Both the position numbers and the translations under genes were made by a program. Under the pieces are notes generated by a model that ran no database searches, was not told the DNA's origin, and saw only the letters and a list, made by a program, of their open reading frames with translations. Shown piece by piece: positions 53,815 to 63,004 of a stretch of DNA of 64,000 nucleotides (its first letter is position 1; every line of letters begins with the position of its first letter). Origin of the DNA: Erythrobacter sp. Alg231-14 (lineage in GTDB: Bacteria; Pseudomonadota; Alphaproteobacteria; Sphingomonadales; Sphingomonadaceae); the NCBI RefSeq assembly GCF_900149685.1, contig NZ_LT702999.1, positions 1,488,001-1,552,000 of the forward strand, read 5' to 3'.

Positions 53815-54156
53815 ATGACCCTCTCCCTCCCCCGCATCAGCCGTTTCGCCGGACTCTCGCTCGCGCTTGTGTACACCGCAGTTAGCTTTGGTGTCGCAAC
53901 GTCGTCTGCCCCGCTCTCCGCGCAAAGCGGCCCTTATTACACCGCAACATTGGCACAGCCCGCTGAAGACAATCGCGCCGTCGCCGGTGGTGTTGCTTGG
54001 AATTGCGCCGGCACAACTTGCGTTGCCAACAAAGGCACGTCGCGCCCGTCGCGCGTTTGCCGCGGTCTTGCCCGTGAATTCGGCGAAATCGTGAGCTTTA
54101 CCGCCGATGGCGAAGCGTTGGCCGAAGACAAGCTTTCACGCTGCAACGGCAATTAA
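53815..54156 (+). CDS. CC_3452-family secreted protein
   Basis: 113 residues. A signal peptide (about 1-35, ending SAPLSAQS) precedes a compact C-terminal domain with AWNCAGTTCVAN, SRPSRVCRGLAREFG and a final LSRCNGN: four cysteines in the pattern of the alphaproteobacterial CC_3452 family. The four Cys may form two disulfides in the periplasm. The function is unknown. ATG 53815 follows AAAGGACA; a GTG lies one codon earlier. Confidence 0.78.
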   Translation: MTLSLPRISRFAGLSLALVYTAVSFGVATSSAPLSAQSGPYYTATLAQPAEDNRAVAGGVAWNCAGTTCVANKGTSRPSRVCRGLAREFGEIVSFTADGEALAEDKLSRCNGN

Positions 54157-54221
54157 TTCATCGGGGTGGCCCGAAAACTTCCCCGCCAGCCCGTCTCTCT
54201 CCAGACGGATTGGCATTTAAA

Positions 54222-54269
54222 ACCCCCGGCGTAGCTCGTTCCCCACACGCTGCGACCGGGGGTCTTTAC
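54222..54269 (+). terminator. Terminator between CC_3452 and HAD genes
   Basis: ACCCCCGG (54222-54229) pairs with CCGGGGGT (54256-54263), followed by CTTTAC. The loop is 26 bases long. On the minus strand the stem is followed by TTTTAAATG, so it may act both ways. Confidence 0.6.
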
Positions 54270-54871
54270 GTTAGGAAACCAGCGCCCTTCAATTGCGAAG
54301 TCAACGCGGCTGCGTCGGCAAAGAGGTGCGCGTCCCAGCCGCGCGCTTTTGCGGCGGCGATGTTGTCGGGATTGTCGTCGGTAAAGAACAAGGCATCGCC
54401 GGATCTACCGCTGCGCGCCTCTACAATTTCGTAAATCCGGGCATCGGGCTTCGCGACTTTTTCCGCGCCGGACACGACGATGTCTTCGAACACGTCAAAA
54501 ATCGCGTGTTCACGGCGGAATTGTTCAAACAACTCATCGCCAAAATTGGTGAGGCAGTACAGGGCGACGCCGCTGTCTTTCAATCGATAGACAATGTCGT
54601 GCACCCCATTGACCGGCAGAGCCGCCGTTTCATTGAAGCGCGCAGCATAGGCCGCCAAACGCAGCGCCTGATCCGGGAATTGCGCAATGCGCGCGGGCAA
54701 CATCTCGCCCAACGTTACGCCGCGATCGTGTTGGAAATGCCATTCTTCGGTCACGACATTGGACAAGAACCAATCCAGTTCTGCCTCGTCTTTGATGATT
54801 TTTTCAAACAAGGCGCGCAATTGCCATTCAAACAGCACCCGGCCCACGTCAAAAACCACAGCTTTCGTCAC
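54266..54871 (-). CDS. HAD-superfamily phosphatase (YihX-like)
   Basis: 201 residues. Motif I DVGRVLFEW (nucleophile Asp, with DxG in place of DxD as in YihX relatives), motif II CLTNFGDE, motif III Lys in VAKPDARIYE, motif IV FTDDNPDNIAAAKARGW. It is a small-molecule phosphatase of unknown substrate. No ATG is available: GTG 54871 has TAGGAG at seven bases; GTG 54877 and TTG 54874 are alternatives. Confidence 0.88.
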   Translation of the reverse strand: MTKAVVFDVGRVLFEWQLRALFEKIIKDEAELDWFLSNVVTEEWHFQHDRGVTLGEMLPARIAQFPDQALRLAAYAARFNETAALPVNGVHDIVYRLKDSGVALYCLTNFGDELFEQFRREHAIFDVFEDIVVSGAEKVAKPDARIYEIVEARSGRSGDALFFTDDNPDNIAAAKARGWDAHLFADAAALTSQLKGAGFLT

Positions 54872-54905
54872 CAACACGCTCCTACCAATATCGACGCTTT
54901 AAACA

Positions 54906-54946
54906 GCTGCGGCCCGCTCTCCTATGGTGGAGGCGGGCCGCTGCTT
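54906..54946. terminator. Terminator between HAD and rpmJ genes
   Basis: GCGGCCCGC (54909-54917) pairs with GCGGGCCGC (54933-54941), extended by AGC/GCT. TTTT follows on the plus strand and TGTTT on the minus strand, where rpmJ ends 41 bases earlier. Confidence 0.75.
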
Positions 54947-54986
54947 TTCGTCGGTCGCGCAGTGGCGACCGGCCAAACTGTCTGAC

Positions 54987-55112
54987 TTAACCCTGGCGGG
55001 CTTTAAAGCGACGGTTGGTCTTGTTGATGACGTAAGTGCGCCCGCGACGACGAATCACGCGGCAATCGCGGTGGCGGTTTTTCAGCGACTTGAGGCTGTT
55101 ACGGATCTTCAT
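54987..55112 (-). CDS. rpmJ: 50S ribosomal protein L36
   Basis: 41 residues on the minus strand: [20 protein letters not shown] through NRRFKARQG. This is the longer L36 form without the CxxC...C...H zinc site, the type found in many alphaproteobacteria (YkgO-like). It has one Cys only. The gene stands alone between terminator-like hairpins. Confidence 0.95.
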   Translation of the reverse strand: MKIRNSLKSLKNRHRDCRVIRRRGRTYVINKTNRRFKARQG

Positions 55113-55125
55113 TGTTATTTCCCGA

Positions 55126-55160
55126 GAATAAAACAGGCACCGCAGTCGGTCTGCGATGCC
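55126..55160 (-). terminator. Terminator of galE
   Basis: A 10-bp stem with one mismatch (55136-55145 with 55151-55160), loop TCGGT, followed on the minus strand by TGTTTTATT. It lies between the galE stop and the rpmJ start. Confidence 0.65.
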
Positions 55161-55238
55161 GCCAATTTCAAGCCGCGCGCCTACGCGGCGAATCGACTGA
55201 CGTCAACCATTTCCCCACGAACATGCTGCGCCTACGGC

Positions 55239-56264
55239 TTACTTTTCTGCCAATATCCGTTCCCATTGCAGGGCATGGGCAATGATTGTGTCCAAATCAT
55301 CGTGTTTTGGCTCCCATGGAATGGTTGAACGGATCCGCGATGGATCGGATATCAGGGAACCTGGATCACCCGCGCGGCGGGGCTCCATGCTACGTTCAAT
55401 CGTTAGATTCGTGACCCGGTCAACGGCATCCAAGACGTCCAACACGGAAAAACCGCGCCCGTATCCGCAATTCATCGTGAGCGAGCGTTCCGGTTGATCG
55501 ATCAACGCGCCCAATGCCAAAACATGGGCGGCGGCCAGATCGCTAACATGGATATAATCGCGCACACCCGTGCCATCCGGTGTGTCGTAATCGGTGCCAA
55601 ACACCGCGACCGACGATCTTTTGCCAAGCGCGGCCTCCAGCGCCACTTTGATCAAATGCGTCGCCCCATCGGTTGATTGGCCGCTACGCCCTGCCGGATC
55701 CGCGCCCGCGACGTTGAAATACCGCAGCACACAGAAATTGAGATCATGGGCAAACGAGGTGTCCGCCAACATCTGTTCTGTCATCAATTTGGACCAACCA
55801 TACGGGTTGATCGGAACGCGCGGCGTGTCTTCGTTAACCGGAGAAACCTCTGGAACACCATAAGTGGCCGCGGTTGAGGAAAAAATGAAATGAGGCACAC
55901 CCGCCGCGACGGCTGCGTCGATCAATGCACGGCTTTTAGCGGTGTTGTTGTGGTAGTATTTCAATGGGTCCGCCACACTTTCGGGAACCACAATCGATCC
56001 GGCAAAGTGCATGATGGCGCGGACGCCTTGTTCTTCGAATATCCGCGTCAACAATGCGGCATCGGCAACGTCACCTTCGTAAAAGGGCACATCGTCGGGC
56101 ACAGCAAAACGAAATCCGGTGGTCAAATTGTCGATCACAGCGACAGGCCAGCCGGCGTCTTTCAACGCAAGGACAGCGTGGCTGCCGATGTAACCGGCAC
56201 CCCCTGTGACCAAAACACAAGGTTTTTGATTGGGGTTGTGCGAAGGTTTTAACGTCTCAGACAT
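55239..56264 (-). CDS. galE: UDP-glucose 4-epimerase
   Basis: 341 residues of the extended SDR family. NAD loop VTGGAGYIGSHAV, SSTAATYG, catalytic NPYGWSKLM (Tyr/Lys) and the GalE-specific LRYFNVAGADP and VRDYIHVSDLA are present. It interconverts UDP-glucose and UDP-galactose for surface polysaccharide. ATG 56264 gives a short Pro/Asn-rich N-terminus; the open frame to 56396 has no similarity. Confidence 0.95.
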   Translation of the reverse strand: MSETLKPSHNPNQKPCVLVTGGAGYIGSHAVLALKDAGWPVAVIDNLTTGFRFAVPDDVPFYEGDVADAALLTRIFEEQGVRAIMHFAGSIVVPESVADPLKYYHNNTAKSRALIDAAVAAGVPHFIFSSTAATYGVPEVSPVNEDTPRVPINPYGWSKLMTEQMLADTSFAHDLNFCVLRYFNVAGADPAGRSGQSTDGATHLIKVALEAALGKRSSVAVFGTDYDTPDGTGVRDYIHVSDLAAAHVLALGALIDQPERSLTMNCGYGRGFSVLDVLDAVDRVTNLTIERSMEPRRAGDPGSLISDPSRIRSTIPWEPKHDDLDTIIAHALQWERILAEK

Positions 56265-56408
56265 GCAAGGCCCTATATCAGCAGTGCCCTGAAAAAGCGT
56301 GAACGCAGGGCGCGGTCTATTACGTTTTGCACATTCGCCCCGTTTTGCACAAACACGCGCACGTTCTATAGTATCGCCCGATAAAGGGTCACACAAAGGA
56401 TAGCAGCC

Positions 56409-57056
56409 ATGCCCACCCTCTCAATCATCCCCCGCGCCGCAGTGTTCGCCGTTTGCGCAATGGGCCTATCGGCATGCGCAGGGACATACACTGGCCCAGT
56501 GGAAGTGACGCGTTTCGTCAGCGAACAACCGGCGACCCTTGGCCAGGGCACAATCACAATCACTTTCCCCGAAGAAATGGACAATCAAACCGCGCGCAAC
56601 GCCTTTGCCGCGGCGGTGGCCGATGAATTGGCAACAGCCGGTTATAACGTTGTGCTCGATGGTTCTACTGAGGCGACCTATCTTGCCGCGATCCGCACCA
56701 GCCGCAATCCGGTCGACGCGGGGACAACGCGCAGTCCAGTGAGCGTGGGAGTAGGCGGCGGCACGGGATTGCGCGGCGGATTTGGCGGCGGTGTTGGGAT
56801 TGGCATCAATCTAGGCGGCGGCGATAGCGGCCCACGCGTCCTGTCCGAATTGTCGGTGCGCATCACCGGACCCGATGGCAACAGCCTTTGGGAAGGGCGT
56901 GCGCAACACCCCGTTTCCATAAAATCACCATATTCCGATGTGGATGCCAGCGCCCGAACATTGGCTGCGGCCTTGTTCAGTGACTTTCCCGGTGGCAATG
57001 GCGAAACGGTCACAATCGACGTCGATGACCTTAACGCGGCTCAAACGCCTGAGTAA
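56409..57056 (+). CDS. DUF4136-family lipoprotein (second copy)
   Basis: 215 residues. MGLSACAG provides a lipobox (Cys22). The mature protein has the DUF4136 features: two outer strands, ARNAFAAAVADELATAGYNVV, a Gly-rich insertion (about 113-140), and the end TLAAALFSDFPGGNGETVTI, which resembles the gene at 20923-21606. Outer-membrane or periplasmic location is expected; the function is unknown. It is divergent from galE. Confidence 0.82.
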   Translation: MPTLSIIPRAAVFAVCAMGLSACAGTYTGPVEVTRFVSEQPATLGQGTITITFPEEMDNQTARNAFAAAVADELATAGYNVVLDGSTEATYLAAIRTSRNPVDAGTTRSPVSVGVGGGTGLRGGFGGGVGIGINLGGGDSGPRVLSELSVRITGPDGNSLWEGRAQHPVSIKSPYSDVDASARTLAAALFSDFPGGNGETVTIDVDDLNAAQTPE

Positions 57057-57119
57057 TATAGGGTCGAGACAACAGATCAGGGCCGATCATCCTGGCCAAG
57101 AACCGTTTTAAGGACCGCA

Positions 57120-58253
57120 ATGACCACAATCGCAATCGACGCCGCTTTTGACAGCGGCAATATCGAAGTTTTGTCGATCGACGGACGCACCGCTACTCTG
57201 GCCATACCCAAAGACCACATGGCCGAATTTGCACAGTGGTTCCATTTCCGCGTGACCAGCCCGGTGGACGAAGAGATCGTGCTGAAAATTACCGGCCTGA
57301 ACGATAGCGCGTTTCCCGGCGGATGGCCGGATTACGATGCCTGTGTTTCGGAAGATCGCGAATATTGGGCGCGCACCCCAAGCAGTTTCGACGCGAAAGA
57401 GAGCAACGGCACGCTCACGATCCGATACACGCCTGCGTCGAATGTAAGCTGGTTCGCCTATTTCGCGCCCTATTCGATGGAACGTCACCACGATCTCGTA
57501 TCCGAAGCTGCGACATGCGAAGGCGTCGATTTGGTGCGTTTGGCAACCACGCTGGATGGGCAACCACTCGACATGCTGGAAATGGGCGAAGGCGACACAA
57601 GCGTGTGGCTCTATGCCCGCCAACATCCCGGTGAAACACAGGCAGAATGGTGGATGGAGGGCGCGCTGGAATGCCTAACCGATCCGACCGATCCCATTGC
57701 GCGCGCGTTGCGACGCCATTGCCGATTGTACGTCGTGCCCAATTGCAATCCGGATGGCTCGCGCCGAGGCCATTTGCGCACCAACGCGGTTGGCACCAAT
57801 CTCAACCGTGAATGGGCCGAACCCAGTGCAGAGGCATCGCCAGAGGTGCTCGCCATTCGCAATCGGATGGATGAGACCGGCGTGGATTATGCGATGGACG
57901 TGCACGGGGACGAAGCGATCCCAGCTGTGTTCCTTGCCGGGTATGAAGGCATCCCCAGTTGGACCGATGATTTCGGAGAGCAATTCTATCGCTATCAACG
58001 CATACTTGATCGACGCACACCCGATTTCCAAACAAAGCTGGGCTATCCCAAAACTCCCGCAGGGCGAGCCAATCTTGGGATCAGCACGAACCAAGTGGCC
58101 GAACGTTTTGGTGCCTGTGCGATGACTTTGGAAATGCCGTACAAAGATCTGGCCGATTTTCCCGAGCCAGAACAAGGCTGGTCTCCGGAACGTTGCAAAT
58201 TGCTGGCGCGCGAATGCCTCGCCGCTTTGGTTGAATGGCTCGAAACGTCCTGA
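57120..58253 (+). CDS. M14-family carboxypeptidase, cytosolic (CCP-like)
   Basis: 377 residues with no signal peptide. The N-terminal beta-sandwich domain (about 1-120, with [11 protein letters not shown]) precedes the M14 catalytic domain: zinc ligands His169 and Glu172 ([12 protein letters not shown]), His262 (MDVHGDE), substrate binding [13 protein letters not shown], and catalytic Glu338 (MTLEMPYKD). This architecture is that of cytosolic carboxypeptidases (AGBL/CCP), which in eukaryotes remove glutamates from tubulin tails. The bacterial substrate is unknown. It lies 63 bases after the DUF4136 gene. Confidence 0.9.
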   Translation: MTTIAIDAAFDSGNIEVLSIDGRTATLAIPKDHMAEFAQWFHFRVTSPVDEEIVLKITGLNDSAFPGGWPDYDACVSEDREYWARTPSSFDAKESNGTLTIRYTPASNVSWFAYFAPYSMERHHDLVSEAATCEGVDLVRLATTLDGQPLDMLEMGEGDTSVWLYARQHPGETQAEWWMEGALECLTDPTDPIARALRRHCRLYVVPNCNPDGSRRGHLRTNAVGTNLNREWAEPSAEASPEVLAIRNRMDETGVDYAMDVHGDEAIPAVFLAGYEGIPSWTDDFGEQFYRYQRILDRRTPDFQTKLGYPKTPAGRANLGISTNQVAERFGACAMTLEMPYKDLADFPEPEQGWSPERCKLLARECLAALVEWLETS

Positions 58254-58349
58254 AGCCCCGTCTGCAACCACTTTAGCGTGCCGTTACATGATTTTACCCG
58301 GCCTGTGGGGTCGGAATGTGCTATACAGGCGCCAAAGAGGAGACGGGCT

Positions 58350-59075
58350 ATGAATGGACATCGCAAATTTGTCGGACGCCGGACGGTATTGACTGGCATC
58401 GGTGCGGGAACGGCGATGGCATTCTTGCCCAATGCCGCTCACGCTCAAGGCATCTTTGGCCGCCGGCGCAGCAGCAGTGGTGGATTGGGCCTAGGCTCTA
58501 TACTTGGCAAGGCAACCGACAACGCACTCGACAAACTTGCCCAACCCAGCGCGTTTTACGATGACGAAGACATCCGCATCGGTCTGCCGATCGTTGGCGG
58601 CCGAAGCAGCGGATTGCTGGGATCAATCGTGAATGCGGGCAATCGTTTGGGCGTACTTGATGGTCTTACCCGCACAATCAACGATGCGACCGGGGTCGCA
58701 GCCGGTGAAGCCAAACCGATTTTCCGCGACGCAATCAATGACCTATCGTTTGACGATGCGCCCAGCATCATTCGCGAAGACGATGGCGGCACGCAGTATC
58801 TGCGCTCTTCCGCCAACGATCGCCTGCATGCAAGGCTTGAGCCATTGGTCGACAATGCGTTGAACGAGGCGGGCGTCTATCGTCAATTCGATAGCCTCGC
58901 AGAACGCCACAGCTTCATCCGCAGCGCGGGATTGAATCGCGAAAGCATCAATCGCTCTGTCACCGACCAAGGGTTGGATGGGATCTTTTCCTATATCGGC
59001 AACGAAGAGCGCACGTTCCGCAATGATCCGGTTGGCAATGTCGGCGGCGCACTAGGCGATTTGTTGGGCAACTAA
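58350..59075 (+). CDS. DUF4197-family exported protein with Tat-like signal
   Basis: 241 residues. The N-terminus GRRTVLTGIGAGTAMAFLPNAAHA has a twin-arginine-like motif and cleavage at AHA. The rest (about 48-241) is helical and fits DUF4197: NDATGVAAGEAKPIFRDAINDLSF, and FSYIGNEERTFRNDPVGNVGG near the end. Function unknown. AGAGGAGA precedes ATG 58350. It converges on cdd with a gap of 8 bases. Confidence 0.82.
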   Translation: MNGHRKFVGRRTVLTGIGAGTAMAFLPNAAHAQGIFGRRRSSSGGLGLGSILGKATDNALDKLAQPSAFYDDEDIRIGLPIVGGRSSGLLGSIVNAGNRLGVLDGLTRTINDATGVAAGEAKPIFRDAINDLSFDDAPSIIREDDGGTQYLRSSANDRLHARLEPLVDNALNEAGVYRQFDSLAERHSFIRSAGLNRESINRSVTDQGLDGIFSYIGNEERTFRNDPVGNVGGALGDLLGN

Positions 59076-59083
59076 GCCTAAGT

Positions 59084-59515
59084 TCAATCGAGATGCGCGG
59101 GGCCAAATGCGTGCGGCAATAAGTCCGAAAGGGCGACCCGGCGCACTTCGTTCGCACCCACGCACAAGACCAGCGGATCGGTACCGCCAAGTTGAGCGAT
59201 TTCATTCAGGACTTGCCGACACCGACCGCATGGCGTGATCGGACTGCCATCGCCTTTGTCCTCTGGGCCTGTAACCGCGACCGCTTGCAACCCGCCACGG
59301 CGCCCTTCGCCAAAGGCCCGTGAAACCGCGACGGTCTCTGCGCAAAGCGCCAAACCGTAGCTGGCGTTTTCGACATTGCTGCCGGTGATGATCGCGCCAT
59401 CATCAAACAACAATGCCGACCCGACGTGATATTCGGAATAGGGGGCATAGGCGTTTTGTCCGGCATCTCGCGCCGCTTTAATCAAAGTCGCCTCAACCTC
59501 GTGTGACAACGTCAT
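59084..59515 (-). CDS. cdd: Cytidine deaminase
   Basis: 143 residues, the small tetrameric type. Zinc and catalysis: Cys58-Ala-Glu60 (ALCAETVAV) and Cys96/Cys99 (TPCGRCRQVL); NVENASYG binds the ribose. It converts cytidine and deoxycytidine to uridines for salvage. Its ATG overlaps the GH25-like gene's stop by four bases. Confidence 0.95.
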   Translation of the reverse strand: MTLSHEVEATLIKAARDAGQNAYAPYSEYHVGSALLFDDGAIITGSNVENASYGLALCAETVAVSRAFGEGRRGGLQAVAVTGPEDKGDGSPITPCGRCRQVLNEIAQLGGTDPLVLCVGANEVRRVALSDLLPHAFGPAHLD

Positions 59516-60234
59516 TTTTGCACCACCACCCATTCGATTGGCTCCTTCGAAGCTTCGGTTACCAATTGGCTGTTTGCGCTCCACAAAAGCCACGGACGTC
59601 CGGCATAATCGGGCTTCGCTCGATCCCGCACAAGCCAAAGATCCCGCGCTGTGCTGCGCGCTGTTCGATGGCGCGTTTCAAATTCTTCACTCAGTTTCAG
59701 GATGACAGGCTTTTCGGCATGCAATTCAATCTGATTGACCAATGTCATCAGCTCGCTCTCAACCGCAGCATCACTCACGGCGGGATCGCACCCTACCGCG
59801 GTTCTTCCCAATGCAATAACCGGCGGCAAAAGTTGAGAATTGCGAGGCACCATCCGCGTAAAACGGGCCGAATGTTCATCGGCGCGCAAACACGGATCAA
59901 ACGGTTGAACAACGCCAACTTGAATGCCCGAAGAAAGCGCAGAGTTGAGCCGATTGGCAAATCCGGGATCGGGCGCAGCACCAGCGCTGGCCAATTCAAG
60001 ATAGATGAAGTCCGCCCCAACGGCCGCCAATGTCTCAAAGCGGGCATCGGATGCTCCGCTAGCGATCACAGCGCCTTGTTCAGGATAATGCGTGATGTCT
60101 GGGCGCCAGCTGCGCATGTCCCACCAAAGCCATACAGCAAACCCAATGGCGACAAGCACCAGCAAGGCCACAAGACGCGCAAGCCATCGGCCTAAGGCGC
60201 CGCCCTTTTTTCGACTTCGGCTGGAGCGTGCCAC
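59512..60234 (-). CDS. GH25-like lysozyme-fold protein, membrane anchored
   Basis: 240 residues. A basic start and one transmembrane helix (about 19-37) precede a GH25-type barrel (about 45-240): GADFIYLELASAG, GVVQPFDPC, PVILKLSEEFE, DYAGRPWLLWSA and a final IEWVVVQK. The first catalytic Asp of GH25 (usually GxDVS near the start) is not evident, and the later D-x-E pair is not clear, so hydrolase activity is uncertain. It overlaps cdd and follows UPF0262 by 8 bases. Confidence 0.72.
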   Translation of the reverse strand: MARSSRSRKKGGALGRWLARLVALLVLVAIGFAVWLWWDMRSWRPDITHYPEQGAVIASGASDARFETLAAVGADFIYLELASAGAAPDPGFANRLNSALSSGIQVGVVQPFDPCLRADEHSARFTRMVPRNSQLLPPVIALGRTAVGCDPAVSDAAVESELMTLVNQIELHAEKPVILKLSEEFETRHRTARSTARDLWLVRDRAKPDYAGRPWLLWSANSQLVTEASKEPIEWVVVQK

Positions 60235-60242
60235 GGCCTATC

Positions 60243-60749
60243 TTACCCCTTGATGTGGAGAACACAGATCAGCGTGAACAGCCGCCGTGCCGTAGCAAAA
60301 TCTGTCTCGACTTTGCCTTCCAACCTTTCAACCAACAAATCGGCGGCGGTGTTGTGAATACCACGCCGCGCCATATCGATGGTCTCAATCTCGGCCGGCG
60401 TCGCCTTGCGGATCGCCTGATAATAGCTGTCGCAGATCGCAAAATATTCACGGATGGGCCGACGGAAACGCGCCAATCCAATGAGCAACGTTTCAAGCGG
60501 CGCGTCATCGTTGTCGGCAATATCCATCGCCAATCGACCATCGCGCACGGCCAATTTCAATCGGTACGGCCCTTTGGCCCCGCGTTCGGTGCTGCGAACA
60601 GGCTTAAACGTGTTTTCTTCGATCAAGTCATAGATCGCGACCCGGCGTTCCTGTTCTACATCCGCGTTGCGCCACAGGATCGTCTCTTCATCGAGATCGA
60701 TATGCGCAATGCGGTGCGCGCTTGCTGAATCGGTTGGGTGCGTGGCCAT
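60243..60749 (-). CDS. UPF0262 family protein
   Basis: 168 residues with the family motifs HIDLDEETILWRNADVEQER, VAIYDLIEENTF, GPYRLKLAVRDGRLAMDI and FRRPIREYFAICDSYYQAI. The family is restricted largely to alphaproteobacteria and has no known function; no signal peptide. ATG 60749 is used; ATG 60782 is in frame but does not match the family start. It is divergent from dnaB (161 bases). Confidence 0.9.
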   Translation of the reverse strand: MATHPTDSASAHRIAHIDLDEETILWRNADVEQERRVAIYDLIEENTFKPVRSTERGAKGPYRLKLAVRDGRLAMDIADNDDAPLETLLIGLARFRRPIREYFAICDSYYQAIRKATPAEIETIDMARRGIHNTAADLLVERLEGKVETDFATARRLFTLICVLHIKG

Positions 60750-60910
60750 CGTGGCATCAGCCTTCGCAGATGGATAGGGCACACTTCAAGCGTTTCGATG
60801 CAGACTTACCGCCGCAATCCCCGCTATCCACAGCATGCGTGACAATTCGGCACAAACATTCCCGGTCCAAAGGCTTGCAAGAATCACGCAGGAGGGACCA
60901 TTGAGGCCCT

Positions 60911-62419
60911 ATGGCTGAACCCGAAAAACTCTCTCTCGTCTCCGACGAAACCGGCGCGGCGCGCAAACTGCCTTCCAATGTGGAGGCTGAGGCTGCGTTT
61001 TTGGGCGCTGTTTTGATTGATAATCGGGTGATCGAGGAACTGCAGACCCCGATCATGCCACACCACTTCTTTGAACCGCTGCATGAGCGGATCTATATGC
61101 GCATCCTCGCCTTGATCGAACGCAACGCGACGGCATCGCCGGTAACCCTGCGCCCTCATTTCGAAGCGGATGAAGCGTTGAAGGAATTGGGCGGCCCCAA
61201 ATATCTCGCGCAATTGACTGCGAACGGTGCCGGTCTTTTGGCTCCACGCGAATTGGCCCAACAGATTTATGATCTCGCCTTGCTTAGAGAATTGGTGAGC
61301 GTTGGGCGCGGCTTGGTCGAGGGGGCGCTCGACACGTCCGAAGAGACCGACCCAATGGACCGCATCTCTCAGGCGGAAGCCGATCTGTTTAAAGTCGCCG
61401 AAGGAGCGGCCACAGGCAACGAAGCGTCCAGCTTTCGTGATGCCGCCCTAACCGCGATCAAGATGGTCGAGGCCGCGATGAATTCGGGCGGCGGCCTTTC
61501 GGGTAAAACCACGGGCTTGGCCACAATCGACCAGAAAACCGCCGGATTGCATGATTCCGATCTTATCATCTTGGCCGGTCGTCCGGGGATGGGAAAGACC
61601 GCATTGGCCACCAATATCGCATTCAATTGCGCCGAAGCGCATCTTAAATGGGAACGTGATGGCGGCGAGTTCAATTACGGTGCACCCGCCGCGTTTTTCA
61701 GTTTGGAGATGAGCGCCGATCAGCTTGCGACGCGTATTTTGGCCGAACAGGCAGAAATCAGCTCAGAGGCGCTGCGCAGCGGTAAAATGAGCCGCGACGA
61801 TTTTCAAAACCTCTCCCTTGCCAGTCAACGTTTGGCAGAATTGCCGCTCTATATTGATGACACGCCTGCCCTTACCATTGGTGGCCTGCGCACCCGGGCG
61901 CGGCGGTTGAAGAGACGGCACGACATCGGATTGATCGTCGTCGATTACCTCCAACTGCTTCAAGGCTCTGGCCGGGCCAACGACAATCGGGTCAACGAGA
62001 TTTCGGAAATCAGTCGCGGGCTCAAAACCCTTGCGAAAGAGCTGAGTGTGCCGGTGATTGCGCTATCTCAGCTAAGCCGTGCGGTGGAACAACGCGAAGA
62101 CAAGCGCCCGATGTTGTCCGATTTGCGGGAATCGGGTTCGATTGAGCAAGACGCCGACATGGTCTGGTTTGTGTACCGGGACGATTATTATCTGGAATCA
62201 TCCCGCCCAGATGTACCCGATGGCAGCAGCCCGCCCGAAGCGGTGGAGAAATACCGGGCATGGGAAGAACAATACGAGCAGATCAAAAACAAAGCCGCGG
62301 TCAATGTCGCGAAACAGCGCCATGGTTCCACCGGGAACGTGCCGTTGCTGTTCCAAAGCGAGTTCACGAAATTCACCTCACCCAACATGCGCGACTATTC
62401 GAGCTGGGACGAAGGGTAA
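60911..62419 (+). CDS. dnaB: Replicative DNA helicase DnaB
   Basis: 502 residues. The N-terminal domain (about 20-125: NVEAEAAFLGAVLIDNRV), linker helix, and RecA-like domain with Walker A AGRPGMGKT (222-230), FFSLEMSADQLATR and IVVDYLQLLQGSG. It is the hexameric helicase at the replication fork. The C-terminal part has a somewhat long loop around EKYRAWEEQYEQIKNKA. AGGAGGGA lies just upstream. Confidence 0.97.
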   Translation: MAEPEKLSLVSDETGAARKLPSNVEAEAAFLGAVLIDNRVIEELQTPIMPHHFFEPLHERIYMRILALIERNATASPVTLRPHFEADEALKELGGPKYLAQLTANGAGLLAPRELAQQIYDLALLRELVSVGRGLVEGALDTSEETDPMDRISQAEADLFKVAEGAATGNEASSFRDAALTAIKMVEAAMNSGGGLSGKTTGLATIDQKTAGLHDSDLIILAGRPGMGKTALATNIAFNCAEAHLKWERDGGEFNYGAPAAFFSLEMSADQLATRILAEQAEISSEALRSGKMSRDDFQNLSLASQRLAELPLYIDDTPALTIGGLRTRARRLKRRHDIGLIVVDYLQLLQGSGRANDNRVNEISEISRGLKTLAKELSVPVIALSQLSRAVEQREDKRPMLSDLRESGSIEQDADMVWFVYRDDYYLESSRPDVPDGSSPPEAVEKYRAWEEQYEQIKNKAAVNVAKQRHGSTGNVPLLFQSEFTKFTSPNMRDYSSWDEG

Positions 62420-62515
62420 GAACAACGTCGCTACGGCGGCATTTCCTTGACTCTGGGCGACGTGAGACTTAGGTGCGGCGCTTCCTTCAGACATTCTATT
62501 TTTAAGAGGCCCACG

Positions 62516-62860
62516 ATGGCACGCGTTACCGTTGAAGATTGCGTCGATAAGATTCCAAATCGTTTCGACCTTGTTTTGCTCGCCGCACAGCGCGCGCGCG
62601 AAATCTCTGGCGGCAGCGAACTGACGTTGGACCGCGACCGTGATAAGAACCCGGTTGTCGCGCTTCGCGAAGTCGCCGAACAAACGGTGAAGCCGAAAGA
62701 GCTGAAAGAATCGCTCGTCACCGGCCTTCAGAAAATCCTTCCTGATGACGAAGATGACGCCGATGAAATCGGTTCACTCAGCCAATCGGCTGAAGCTTTG
62801 CGGATCACGGCAAGCGCTCCGACGCGTTCGACATCAATCGGCGCCGATTACGAAGGGTAA
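62516..62860 (+). CDS. rpoZ: RNA polymerase omega subunit
   Basis: 114 residues: [20 protein letters not shown] and [15 protein letters not shown] are diagnostic. The tail is acidic and then Ser/Thr-rich. Omega aids assembly of the beta' subunit. ATG 62516 gives the standard start with AAGAGG upstream. A terminator follows. Confidence 0.96.
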   Translation: MARVTVEDCVDKIPNRFDLVLLAAQRAREISGGSELTLDRDRDKNPVVALREVAEQTVKPKELKESLVTGLQKILPDDEDDADEIGSLSQSAEALRITASAPTRSTSIGADYEG

Positions 62861-62898
62861 TTGTCCGATACACGAGACAAAAATTCTGTCCCGAAATG

Positions 62899-62926
62899 AA
62901 AAGGCCGCCAATTTGGCGGCCTTTTT
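62899..62926 (+). terminator. Intrinsic terminator of rpoZ
   Basis: AAAAGGCCGCC (62899-62909) pairs with GGCGGCCTTTT, loop AATTT, ending in TTTTT. Confidence 0.92.
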
Positions 62927-63004
62927 CGTGTTTGTCGTGTATCTCCTTATTGGATTGCGCACGCCGATCCCTCGAACGTGGCGCGCAAAAGGGTGGCAAA
63001 TCTT

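Noticed and set aside
54293..54985. 230-codon plus-strand frame under the HAD gene
   Set aside because: Antisense shadow; it also crosses the terminator hairpin at 54906-54946.
62450..62478. TTGACT as a -35 element for rpoZ
   Set aside because: No acceptable -10 at 16-18 bases (TAGGTG only), so no promoter was listed.
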